10,078 nt of DNA from the NCBI GenBank assembly GCA_017990155.1, contig JAGNOM010000074.1:1-10078 (forward strand). The letters run 5' to 3'. The translations under genes and the position numbers were made by a program. A model generated the notes under the pieces. The model searched no databases and was not told the origin of the DNA. It saw only the letters and a list, made by a program, of their open reading frames with translations. Source of the DNA: Propionivibrio sp. (lineage in GTDB: Bacteria; Pseudomonadota; Gammaproteobacteria; Burkholderiales; Rhodocyclaceae). Shown piece after piece: positions 1-6,045 of the stretch (its first letter is position 1; every line of letters begins with the position of its first letter).

Positions 1-221
1 GTATCGTCATCCCCGATGCTGCCGCCGAAAAGCCCGATCAAGGCCAGGTTTTGGCTGTTGGCCCAGGCAAGCGTGACGAGAATGGCAAGCATGTAACCCT
101 GGACGTCAAGGTGGGTGACCGTGTGCTTTTCGGCAAGTACGCCGGCCAGACCGTCAAAGTCGAAGGCGAGGAAGTCCTCGTCATGCGCGAAGAAGACATC
201 ATGGGTGTCGTCGAAGCCTGA
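1..221 (+). CDS. groES: Co-chaperonin GroES (10 kDa), 3' part only
   Basis: This is the C-terminal 72 residues of GroES, the heptameric lid that caps the GroEL cage in the cytoplasm during ATP-driven protein folding. The gene runs off the left edge; the first complete codon is at position 3 and the stop is TGA at 219-221. Seen directly: the family pattern GQVLAVGPGKRDENG, then DVKVGDRVLFGKYAG, then a C-terminus with MREEDIMGVVEA. The usual length is about 96 residues, so roughly 24 N-terminal residues, including most of the mobile loop that contacts GroEL, lie outside. groEL follows after 62 nt on the same strand, the normal groESL operon. Heat-shock control signals (sigma-32 promoter or CIRCE) would lie upstream and cannot be judged. 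Confidence 0.97.
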   Translation, partial: IVIPDAAAEKPDQGQVLAVGPGKRDENGKHVTLDVKVGDRVLFGKYAGQTVKVEGEEVLVMREEDIMGVVEA

Positions 222-283
222 GCGTAGCCGCCGGCAGAAACGAACCCGATTCACATCACTAAAGAATTATCAGGAGTATTTCA

Positions 284-1936
284 ATGGCAGCTAAAGACGT
301 TAAGTTTGGCGATTCCGCTCGCGCCCGTATGGTTGAGGGTGTCAATATCCTGGCCGATGCGGTCAAGGTCACCCTCGGTCCGAAGGGCCGCAATGTTGTT
401 CTCGAGCGCTCCTACGGCGCCCCGACGGTGACCAAGGACGGCGTTTCCGTCGCCAAGGAAATCGAGCTGAAAGACAAGTTCGCCAACATGGGCGCGCAAA
501 TGGTCAAGGAAGTTGCTTCCAAGACCTCCGACATCGCTGGTGACGGCACCACGACCGCGACCGTTCTGGCTCAATCGATCGTCCGCGAAGGCATGAAGTT
601 CGTTGCCGCCGGCATGAACCCGATGGATCTGAAGCGCGGCATCGACAAGGCCGTCATCGCGACCATCGATGAACTGAAGAAGATCTCCAAGCCGTGCACG
701 ACCAACAAGGAAATCGCGCAAGTCGGTTCGATCTCGGCCAATGCTGACACCAATATCGGTGACATCATCGCCAAGGCCATGGAAAAGGTCGGCAAGGAAG
801 GCGTCATTACCGTTGAAGACGGCAAGTCGCTGGACAACGAACTCGACGTCGTTGAAGGTATGCAGTTCGACCGTGGCTACCTCTCGCCCTACTTCATCAA
901 CAATCCGGACAAGCAGATTGCTATCCTGGACAACCCGTATGTCCTGCTCTTCGACAAGAAGATCAGCAACATCCGTGACCTGCTGCCCGTGCTCGAGCAA
1001 GTCGCCAAGGCTGGCCGTCCGCTGCTGATCATCGCTGAAGACGTCGATGGCGAAGCGCTGGCTACCCTGGTGGTCAACAACATCCGTGGCATCCTGAAGA
1101 CCTGTGCCGTCAAGGCGCCGGGCTTCGGCGACCGCCGTAAGGCCATGCTCGAAGACATCGCCATCCTGACCGGTGGCCAGGTCATCGCTGAAGAAGTCGG
1201 CCTGACGCTCGAAAAAGCGACGCTGGCCGAACTCGGTCAAGCCAAGCGCATCGAAGTGGCCAAGGAAAACACCACGCTCATCGACGGTGCCGGCGTTGCC
1301 GCCAACATCGAAGCGCGCGTAAAGCAGATCCGTGCCCAGATCGAAGAAGCAACCTCCGATTACGACAAGGAAAAGCTGCAAGAGCGCGTGGCCAAGCTGG
1401 CCGGCGGTGTTGCGCTGATCAAGGTTGGTGCAGCTACCGAAGTCGAAATGAAGGAAAAGAAGGCGCGCGTTGAAGACGCACTGCACGCGACCCGTGCCGC
1501 TGTCGAAGAAGGTATCGTTGCTGGCGGTGGCGTGGCACTGCTGCGCGCCCGTGCGGCGATCTCCGGCCTCAAGGGCGACAACGTCGATCAGGAAGCCGGT
1601 ATCAAGATCGTTCTGCGTGCCATCGAACAGCCGCTGCGCGAAATCGTCGCCAACGCCGGTGATGAGCCGTCCGTCGTTATCAATTCCGTGGTCAACGGCA
1701 AGGGCAACTACGGTTACAACGCCGCGACCGGCGAGTATGGCGACATGGTCGAAATGGGCGTTCTCGATCCGACCAAGGTAACCCGCACCGCACTGCAAAA
1801 CGCGGCCTCGATCGCTGGTCTGATGCTGACCACCGACTGCATGGTCGCCGAACTGGCCGAAGACAAGCCGGCTGGCGGCATGCCAGGCGGTATGGGCGGC
1901 ATGGGTGGTATGGGCGGCATGGACATGGGCATGTAA
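284..1936 (+). CDS. groEL: Chaperonin GroEL (60 kDa)
   Basis: Complete 550-residue GroEL, the tetradecameric ATP-dependent folding chamber of the cytosol, working with the GroES encoded just upstream. The start is set by an AGGAG at 272-276, 7 nt before the ATG. Visible family marks are the ATP-binding segment TLGPKGRNVVLE near residues 30-41, GDGTTTATVLAQ at 86-97 with the nucleotide-site Asp87, and DALHATRAAVEEG at 398-410 with Asp398, the ATP-hydrolysis residue; both Asp fall at the same numbers as in E. coli GroEL. The protein ends in the usual repeated Gly-Gly-Met tail (about residues 528-550). Length and sequence are those of an ordinary functional proteobacterial GroEL. Codon use is strongly biased to C/G at third positions, as expected for a highly expressed gene, and this leaves long open frames on the opposite strand. 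A strong terminator follows 44 nt after the stop. Confidence 0.99.
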   Translation: MAAKDVKFGDSARARMVEGVNILADAVKVTLGPKGRNVVLERSYGAPTVTKDGVSVAKEIELKDKFANMGAQMVKEVASKTSDIAGDGTTTATVLAQSIVREGMKFVAAGMNPMDLKRGIDKAVIATIDELKKISKPCTTNKEIAQVGSISANADTNIGDIIAKAMEKVGKEGVITVEDGKSLDNELDVVEGMQFDRGYLSPYFINNPDKQIAILDNPYVLLFDKKISNIRDLLPVLEQVAKAGRPLLIIAEDVDGEALATLVVNNIRGILKTCAVKAPGFGDRRKAMLEDIAILTGGQVIAEEVGLTLEKATLAELGQAKRIEVAKENTTLIDGAGVAANIEARVKQIRAQIEEATSDYDKEKLQERVAKLAGGVALIKVGAATEVEMKEKKARVEDALHATRAAVEEGIVAGGGVALLRARAAISGLKGDNVDQEAGIKIVLRAIEQPLREIVANAGDEPSVVINSVVNGKGNYGYNAATGEYGDMVEMGVLDPTKVTRTALQNAASIAGLMLTTDCMVAELAEDKPAGGMPGGMGGMGGMGGMDMGM

Positions 1937-1980
1937 TCAGGCAGCGTTTCATGTCTGTCTGAGCGATTCTGCTCATTGGT

Positions 1981-2015
1981 CCCGCAAGGAGAAATTCTTG
2001 CGGGGCTTTTCTTTT
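1981..2015 (+). terminator. Rho-independent terminator of groESL
   Basis: An 8-bp perfect stem, CCCGCAAG (1981-1988) pairing with CTTGCGGG (1997-2004), extends inward by a G-U and an A-U pair to a GAAA tetraloop. It is followed by GCTTTTCTTTT (2005-2015). A strong stem plus T-rich tail 44 nt after the groEL stop is a classic intrinsic terminator. On the opposite strand there is no T-tract after the stem, so it should act mainly on groESL transcription. Confidence 0.88.
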
Positions 2016-2020
2016 GAGCG

Positions 2021-2044
2021 CCCGGCGTGACGTTCCGCGCCGGG
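2021..2044. repeat. Inverted repeat between convergent genes
   Basis: CCCGGCG (2021-2027) pairs with CGCCGGG (2038-2044) around a 10-nt loop. It sits between the groEL terminator and the end of the minus-strand operon (stop at 2048-2050). On the plus strand it is followed only by GTTT... shortly before that stop codon; on the minus strand the stem is followed by CGCTCAAAAG, with no T-tract. It might help end the minus-strand transcript, for example by RNA 3'-end protection, but it is not a convincing intrinsic terminator in either direction. Confidence 0.4.
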
Positions 2045-2047
2045 TTT

Positions 2048-2971
2048 CTAGCCGACGATCTGCAGAATCCGGTCAAACCCCGCGTCTTCGCGGGCGTCGC
2101 CGACGATGCCGACGAGCAGGTGTTCGCGCGTGATCGGGTTGTAGCGCAACTCGGGCAGCAGACGGAAGGCTTCGATCTGGCCGGACGATTTCACATGCGT
2201 GCGGACGCCGGTGCATTCCATGACGTCGTCGCCGATGCGGATATGGTCTTCGTCGGCCGGGCTGATCGGAACATCCTGGGCAATGACGGCGCGAATGTCG
2301 GCTTCCAGTTTTCTGAGGTCGATCCCGGGCGGTTCGGAAAAGCCGATAACGAAGCCGTGCTTGACGTCGGAATGCAGCGTCGGGATCGGGTAACCGTATT
2401 GCTTGGAGAGGATCAGGCTGGCGATGTCCTCGGCCGAGTGCGCCATCTGGCGGTACTTGACGGTGCGATAGACGATGTCCTTGATCGCGTCCGGGTTCGG
2501 GCCGAAGACGTTGGGCCGGGCGACGACGACTTCCTCGCCGACCCCAAGAATGATCTGGGCGTTGAACTTGAGGTGCGGGTAGAGCAGGTCGAAGTGCTCG
2601 ACGACGACGCGCCGGCGGTGGCGGATGGCTTCCGAGACGACGTCGGCGATTTCCCAAAGCTGGTGGAAGGCTTGCTCGTAGCGCACGTCGATGTGGTAGG
2701 TGTGCGGACCGAAGCGGTCGGCCTCGCTGAAGTCGAAGATCGGCGCGGTGCGCAGGTTGATGCCTTCGTCGTCGTTGGTCAGCTCAAGGCCGGGGAAAAT
2801 GCCGCGAATCAGCGTCGACTTGCCCGCGCCTTCGGCGCCGATGATGCCGACCAGCAGATCGGTCGGAAACAGGTGCCGCTCGGCGATCTCACGACCAAGC
2901 TTGTACAGGCGCATCCGACCACGCGGCGCGTAATACACCGCGAAGATCAGTGTTTCGTGCATCACGACCAT
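2048..2971 (-). CDS. P-loop NTPase fused to a tRNA-synthetase-type second additional domain (SAD)
   Basis: A 307-residue protein of unknown function, the last gene of the glutamate mutase operon. The first of two possible ATGs (2969-2971) is chosen because GGGAGG lies 9 nt upstream. Residues 39-60 hold a textbook Walker A loop, GAEGAGKST (45-53), after a hydrophobic strand. RRRVVVEHFDLL (119-130) could be the Walker B-like strand. The N-terminal half recalls small kinases of the uridine-kinase/PRK type rather than ABC ATPases. From about residue 176 the sequence follows the SAD of threonyl- and alanyl-tRNA synthetases: HSAEDIASLI (178-187), then HGFVIGF (205-211), then ECTGVRTHVKSSGQIEAF (252-269), which recalls the CGGTHVxxTGEI motif. 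The metal ligands are altered: HxxxH has become HxxxD, and Cx3H has become Cx5H. The DUF4387 gene ends 21 nt upstream. The fold assignments are fairly secure. The role is not: it could be a kinase or NTPase that senses or edits an amino-acid-like intermediate. Confidence 0.85.
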   Translation of the reverse strand: MVVMHETLIFAVYYAPRGRMRLYKLGREIAERHLFPTDLLVGIIGAEGAGKSTLIRGIFPGLELTNDDEGINLRTAPIFDFSEADRFGPHTYHIDVRYEQAFHQLWEIADVVSEAIRHRRRVVVEHFDLLYPHLKFNAQIILGVGEEVVVARPNVFGPNPDAIKDIVYRTVKYRQMAHSAEDIASLILSKQYGYPIPTLHSDVKHGFVIGFSEPPGIDLRKLEADIRAVIAQDVPISPADEDHIRIGDDVMECTGVRTHVKSSGQIEAFRLLPELRYNPITREHLLVGIVGDAREDAGFDRILQIVG

Positions 2972-2992
2972 CGCGGTTCGCCTCCCGTTTGG

Positions 2993-3307
2993 CTAAAGAT
3001 CAAACTCCATCCCCAGCAACGGCGCATGCTGCTGTGCGCCGTAGACGTCCGAGTCGCCCGGTGCGCCGGAGACGATGCGGCGCGGCATGACGACTTTGAC
3101 GGCGTTGGCGGGTTCGAACCAGACGATGTTGCGGATTTCGCCGAGTTCAACGCCATACACCGCTGCGATGCGTTCGGGCGAGAACTGGCCGCTGGCGCGC
3201 AGTGCGTCGAAGAGTTCGCGGTTCTTGAGCATGATGTCGAGAACGAGTTCGTATGGTCCGGAATTCTTTGAACGTACGACGCGGGCGATGTCGAGAATTT
3301 TCTTCAT
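2993..3307 (-). CDS. DUF4387 family protein (small AtuA-associated subunit)
   Basis: A 104-residue protein matching the DUF4387 family from recall of its pattern: an N-terminal DIARVVRSKNSGPYELVLD (6-24), a central SPERIAAVYGV (43-53), and a C-terminal RRIVSGAPGDSDVYGAQQHA. No signal peptide or membrane segment is visible. The start is well supported, with AGGAG 6 nt before the ATG. In many bacteria, members of this family lie beside, or are fused to, AtuA/DUF1446 proteins, and that is the case here: the AtuA-family gene ends 135 nt upstream, with a hairpin repeat in the gap. The two are therefore likely subunits of one enzyme or complex. The reaction is not established to my knowledge. The position after mal suggests work on mesaconate or a compound derived from it. 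Confidence 0.88.
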   Translation of the reverse strand: MKKILDIARVVRSKNSGPYELVLDIMLKNRELFDALRASGQFSPERIAAVYGVELGEIRNIVWFEPANAVKVVMPRRIVSGAPGDSDVYGAQQHAPLLGMEFDL

Positions 3308-3356
3308 GATGATCTCCTTGCGGCTCGGTTATGGAACCGCTGATTCCGTTTGAGTC

Positions 3357-3425
3357 CGTCATTCCGGCGAAAGCCGGAATCCAGGAAACTCAACGAACTG
3401 GACCCCGGCGTTCGCCGGGGTGACG
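3357..3425. repeat. Paired inverted hairpin repeat (REP/MITE-like) inside the operon
   Basis: Two 28-nt units in opposite orientation, at 3357-3384 and 3398-3425, are separated by a 13-nt spacer. Each is itself a hairpin: ATTCCGGC/GCCGGAAT around GAAA in the first, CCCCGGC/GCCGGGG in the second. Reverse-complemented, the second unit matches the first at 23 of 28 positions. Four of the five differences fall in the stem as two changes on each side (TT..AA versus CC..GG), so pairing is kept; the fifth is in the loop. The outer borders CGTCA and TGACG also pair across the whole element. The form CGTCATTCCGGC...GCCGGAATCCAG resembles the dispersed palindromic repeats common in GC-rich proteobacterial genomes. 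It fills most of the only large gap in the operon (3308-3442) and may act as an mRNA processing or stabilising element. Confidence 0.85.
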
Positions 3426-3442
3426 ACAGTGCTAGAGGTTCC

Positions 3443-4798
3443 TTACGCACCTACCTGTTCCATGCGGAACGGGAAGGCGGTGTGCTGGTCGATGGGCATC
3501 AGGTGATAGAGCGAGAATTCGAAGACCGTTCCTGCCTGCACATCCGACGGCGAGAACGGGAAGGCGAGGTTGCCTGCGGTCGCCACGCGGCCTGGATAGC
3601 CATAGTGCAGCAGCGTCGAGCGCGTCAGCGAGCAGACCGTGTTGGCTTGCTCCTGCGAGTCTGCCAGTACCTCGATGACGATGCCGAGTTCGTGCGCGGT
3701 CGTGTTCTTGAGCGGTTCGAGCCCACCCATCACGCCGTTCTTGCCGTAGATGTGGAAGAAAACCTGCGCTTTCGCCGCGTCGCCCAGAATCAGCGCGACG
3801 CGTGCCTTGACCGCGTCGATGATCGAATCGATCGTCGAAATCATGATCGGGTCGCGCGTGCCGGCGATCGAAATCGTGCGGTAGCCGACAGGCGCCGAGC
3901 CTTCGAGCTTGACCTTGTACGGCGTATGCACATGCTTTGAGCCGCGCACTTCGACCGTGCCGTCGCCGAGTTCGGTGAAGGTGCATGCGGTCAGGTCGAG
4001 CACGCCGCCCGGTCCCGGCAGATGGTAGGGGTCGGACTTTTCGTAGAGCGTGTGCGCTGCAGCCGACTCGGCGGTGAACTTGCGCTCGTCCGAGAGCGCC
4101 TTGAGCACGAACGAATCGTCGCGCAGGATGCCCATCGCACAGTCCGAGCCGGAACCGGGTGAAGCGGCAATCGCGGCGCATTCGAGGATCTTGCCGCAGT
4201 GCAGCGCCAGACCTTCGTCGTAACCCCTCATGATCGGCAGCGCGGCAAAGCACGCCGGATCGTACGCGCGGCCGCCGAGGACGACTTGTGCGCCGGCTTC
4301 CAGTGCGCGGATGAAGGGCTCGACGCCGGCCTGGGCGACGATGTAGGGGCTGGCGTCGATGGCGGCGTGTGTCAGTGGCGGCACGAGGTCGAGCGGTTCG
4401 ATGTCTCCAGCGTCGAGCGCGGTGTGGATCGTCGCCTTGTCGACGTCGGTCGGAATCACGGCCAACTTGAAGCTGAGTCCTTCTTCCTGAGCGATTTCGA
4501 GAACGATCTGGCGGCACCATTCGAGGTGGGGCGCGGCGCCCGATCCGCCGGCCGTACCGATGACGACCGGGATGCCGGCTTTCACGCCGTGTGTGATCAT
4601 GTAGCGCAGGTCGCGCTTGACGCCAGTGCGGTCGGTGAATGCCTTGCCGGCACCGAGGTAGTATGGGCCGGGATCGGTCGAGCCGCCATCAACGGCGATC
4701 AGGTCGGGCTTTTCCGCCATGCCGCGCAGGAAGCTCGCTTCCGGGAAGCCGTACCCGAGGATGGCAGTGGGGGAAAGGATTTTGAAGTCGGGTTTCAT
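3443..4798 (-). CDS. AtuA/DUF1446 family protein
   Basis: A 451-residue cytoplasmic protein of the AtuA (acyclic terpene utilisation A, DUF1446) family. Family-like segments seen are DGGSTDPGPYYLGAG (37-51), GTAGGSGAAPHLEW (81-94), a middle VLGGRAYDPACFAALP, and the Gly/Pro-rich DPYHLPGPGGVLDLTACTF. The glycine-rich loops and conserved Asp/His/Cys residues look like ligand-binding parts, but no catalytic residues can be named safely. The start is the ATG only 2 nt after the mal stop, with an AAGGAA inside the end of mal, so translation is probably coupled to mal. AtuA was named for citronellol/geraniol catabolism in Pseudomonas, where its exact reaction was unclear. There are no other terpene genes here, so the terpene name probably misleads. 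Together with the DUF4387 protein it is a candidate for the step after mesaconate, such as hydration, isomerisation or a related conversion. That is inference only. Confidence 0.9.
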   Translation of the reverse strand: MKPDFKILSPTAILGYGFPEASFLRGMAEKPDLIAVDGGSTDPGPYYLGAGKAFTDRTGVKRDLRYMITHGVKAGIPVVIGTAGGSGAAPHLEWCRQIVLEIAQEEGLSFKLAVIPTDVDKATIHTALDAGDIEPLDLVPPLTHAAIDASPYIVAQAGVEPFIRALEAGAQVVLGGRAYDPACFAALPIMRGYDEGLALHCGKILECAAIAASPGSGSDCAMGILRDDSFVLKALSDERKFTAESAAAHTLYEKSDPYHLPGPGGVLDLTACTFTELGDGTVEVRGSKHVHTPYKVKLEGSAPVGYRTISIAGTRDPIMISTIDSIIDAVKARVALILGDAAKAQVFFHIYGKNGVMGGLEPLKNTTAHELGIVIEVLADSQEQANTVCSLTRSTLLHYGYPGRVATAGNLAFPFSPSDVQAGTVFEFSLYHLMPIDQHTAFPFRMEQVGA

Positions 4799-4800
4799 GA

Positions 4801-6045
4801 TCAGGCTTTCCTTGCCTTGAGCCGCGCCAGCGTGCGGTGCATTTCGTTATAGACAATGTTCATGCCTTCGTCGAAGCCCATGCCGGGTTTGACGAGCATG
4901 CGCATCGGCCGGGCGGCGAGCGCCAGATGGACGCAGGTACGGGCGGAGACGTCGGTCTCGTTGCAGGTGCCTCCTTGGTACGCCTCCATGCCGTTGCTGT
5001 TGCAGTAGAGCACCGCCTCGACGATGTTGTGGATGCCGCCGAGGTCCGGCGTCTTGATCTGGGCCATGTGGCAGCAGCGCGCGTCGGTGAAATCGACGAC
5101 ATCTTCAAAGGTGTTGCACCACTCGTCGGCGACCAGCTTGATCGGCGAGCCGAGTTCTTGCAGGCGGCGGGTGATCTTGCCCAGTTCTTCGATCTGCGCC
5201 TCCTTGCTGCCAGCGTCGACCGGGCCTTCGATGTAGAGGTCGAGCGAGCCAGCGGCTTTCTCCAGGCCGGCGATGTAGTCGGCGACGCGGTTGGCGTCCT
5301 GGTCGAAAATCAGGCCGATGGTGCCATAGACGTCTATATGCAGGCATGGCCGGTAGTCCGGTCGGGTGCGCAGCTTCTCGACGCGGGCAACGAGCCAGCG
5401 GATGTACTCCTCCAGCTTTTCACCCTTGTAACCCAGTTTGTCCGGCACGTTGTTAATGAGACCATGCGGTAGTGCATCGACGTCCTTGAGCAACATCTTG
5501 TCGACGGCCGAATAGCGGTCGTCGCCGCTCTGCCCGAACAGCGGCACTGGCTCGGCAATGAGCGGCAGATGGTATTCGTCGAGGATGACTTCGGCCTTGG
5601 TGATCTGCCGCGAGAGCGCGGTGGCGTCGAGCAGCGCCTGCGTCAGTCCGTAACGGATGGCGGTGTGCAGTCGCTTGCCGTCGATTTCGAGCGTATCAAA
5701 GTAGCGCGCGTTGTCGAGGAAGGTGTCGACCGCGCGGCCTTCGAGCAGCGGCTTGAGGTGCTGTTCGAGGAAGGGGACGAAGCTCTTGCCGAGGAACAGC
5801 GGATCGCGGCCGCCGGCGCCTGAGTACTGTACGGCGGCGCAATCACCGACGGCGACCGAACCGTTCTCCAGCACCAGCAACACCGAGACGCATTCGCCTG
5901 CCTGGCGGATCTCGTGGAAGCCTTCGGTGACGGCGTTGCCGACATAGACGAATCCGTCCTGTCCGGCGCCGTTCTTGATCGCTTTCTGGTCGTCGAAATA
6001 GAAGGCGGAATAGCCCGCGACGAAATGGGCCTGGGTGATTCTCAT
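4801..6045 (-). CDS. mal: Methylaspartate ammonia-lyase (3-methylaspartase)
   Basis: Removes ammonia from (2S,3S)-3-methylaspartate to give mesaconate, the second step of the methylaspartate route of glutamate breakdown; an enolase-superfamily, Mg2+-dependent cytoplasmic enzyme (EC 4.3.1.2). At 414 residues it is the family's usual length. The residues known from the Clostridium tetanomorphum and Citrobacter amalonaticus enzymes occur at identical numbers: catalytic base Lys331 (QIKTPDLGG), His194 (ALPHG), metal ligands Asp238 (HIDVYG), Glu273 (YIEGPV) and Asp307 (VADEWCNT), and Cys361 in GGTCNET. The ATG overlaps the glmE stop as ATGA, with GGGAGA upstream inside glmE, so it is translationally coupled to the mutase that makes its substrate. 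Nothing is truncated or missing, and an active enzyme is expected. Confidence 0.98.
   Translation of the reverse strand: MRITQAHFVAGYSAFYFDDQKAIKNGAGQDGFVYVGNAVTEGFHEIRQAGECVSVLLVLENGSVAVGDCAAVQYSGAGGRDPLFLGKSFVPFLEQHLKPLLEGRAVDTFLDNARYFDTLEIDGKRLHTAIRYGLTQALLDATALSRQITKAEVILDEYHLPLIAEPVPLFGQSGDDRYSAVDKMLLKDVDALPHGLINNVPDKLGYKGEKLEEYIRWLVARVEKLRTRPDYRPCLHIDVYGTIGLIFDQDANRVADYIAGLEKAAGSLDLYIEGPVDAGSKEAQIEELGKITRRLQELGSPIKLVADEWCNTFEDVVDFTDARCCHMAQIKTPDLGGIHNIVEAVLYCNSNGMEAYQGGTCNETDVSARTCVHLALAARPMRMLVKPGMGFDEGMNIVYNEMHRTLARLKARKA

Noticed and set aside
281..1798. 505-codon open frame on the minus strand opposite groEL
   Set aside because: It is a shadow. groEL's codon bias avoids the sense triplets TTA, CTA and TCA that would read as stops on the other strand. 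The translation has no recognisable domain and groEL is certain.
1873..1936. Tandem GGCATGGG-type DNA repeat at the end of groEL
   Set aside because: It is simply the coding sequence of the normal Gly-Gly-Met C-terminal tail of GroEL.
2027..3271. 414-codon plus-strand open frame across the SAD and DUF4387 genes
   Set aside because: It is antisense to two recognisable protein families, has no ribosome site, starts inside the groEL downstream hairpin region, and reads as low-complexity Asp/Val/Arg-rich sequence.
3432..4520. 362-codon minus-strand frame inside the AtuA-family gene
   Set aside because: It overlaps the AtuA frame on the same strand and is Arg-rich with no family resemblance, whereas the 451-residue AtuA frame is family-like throughout.
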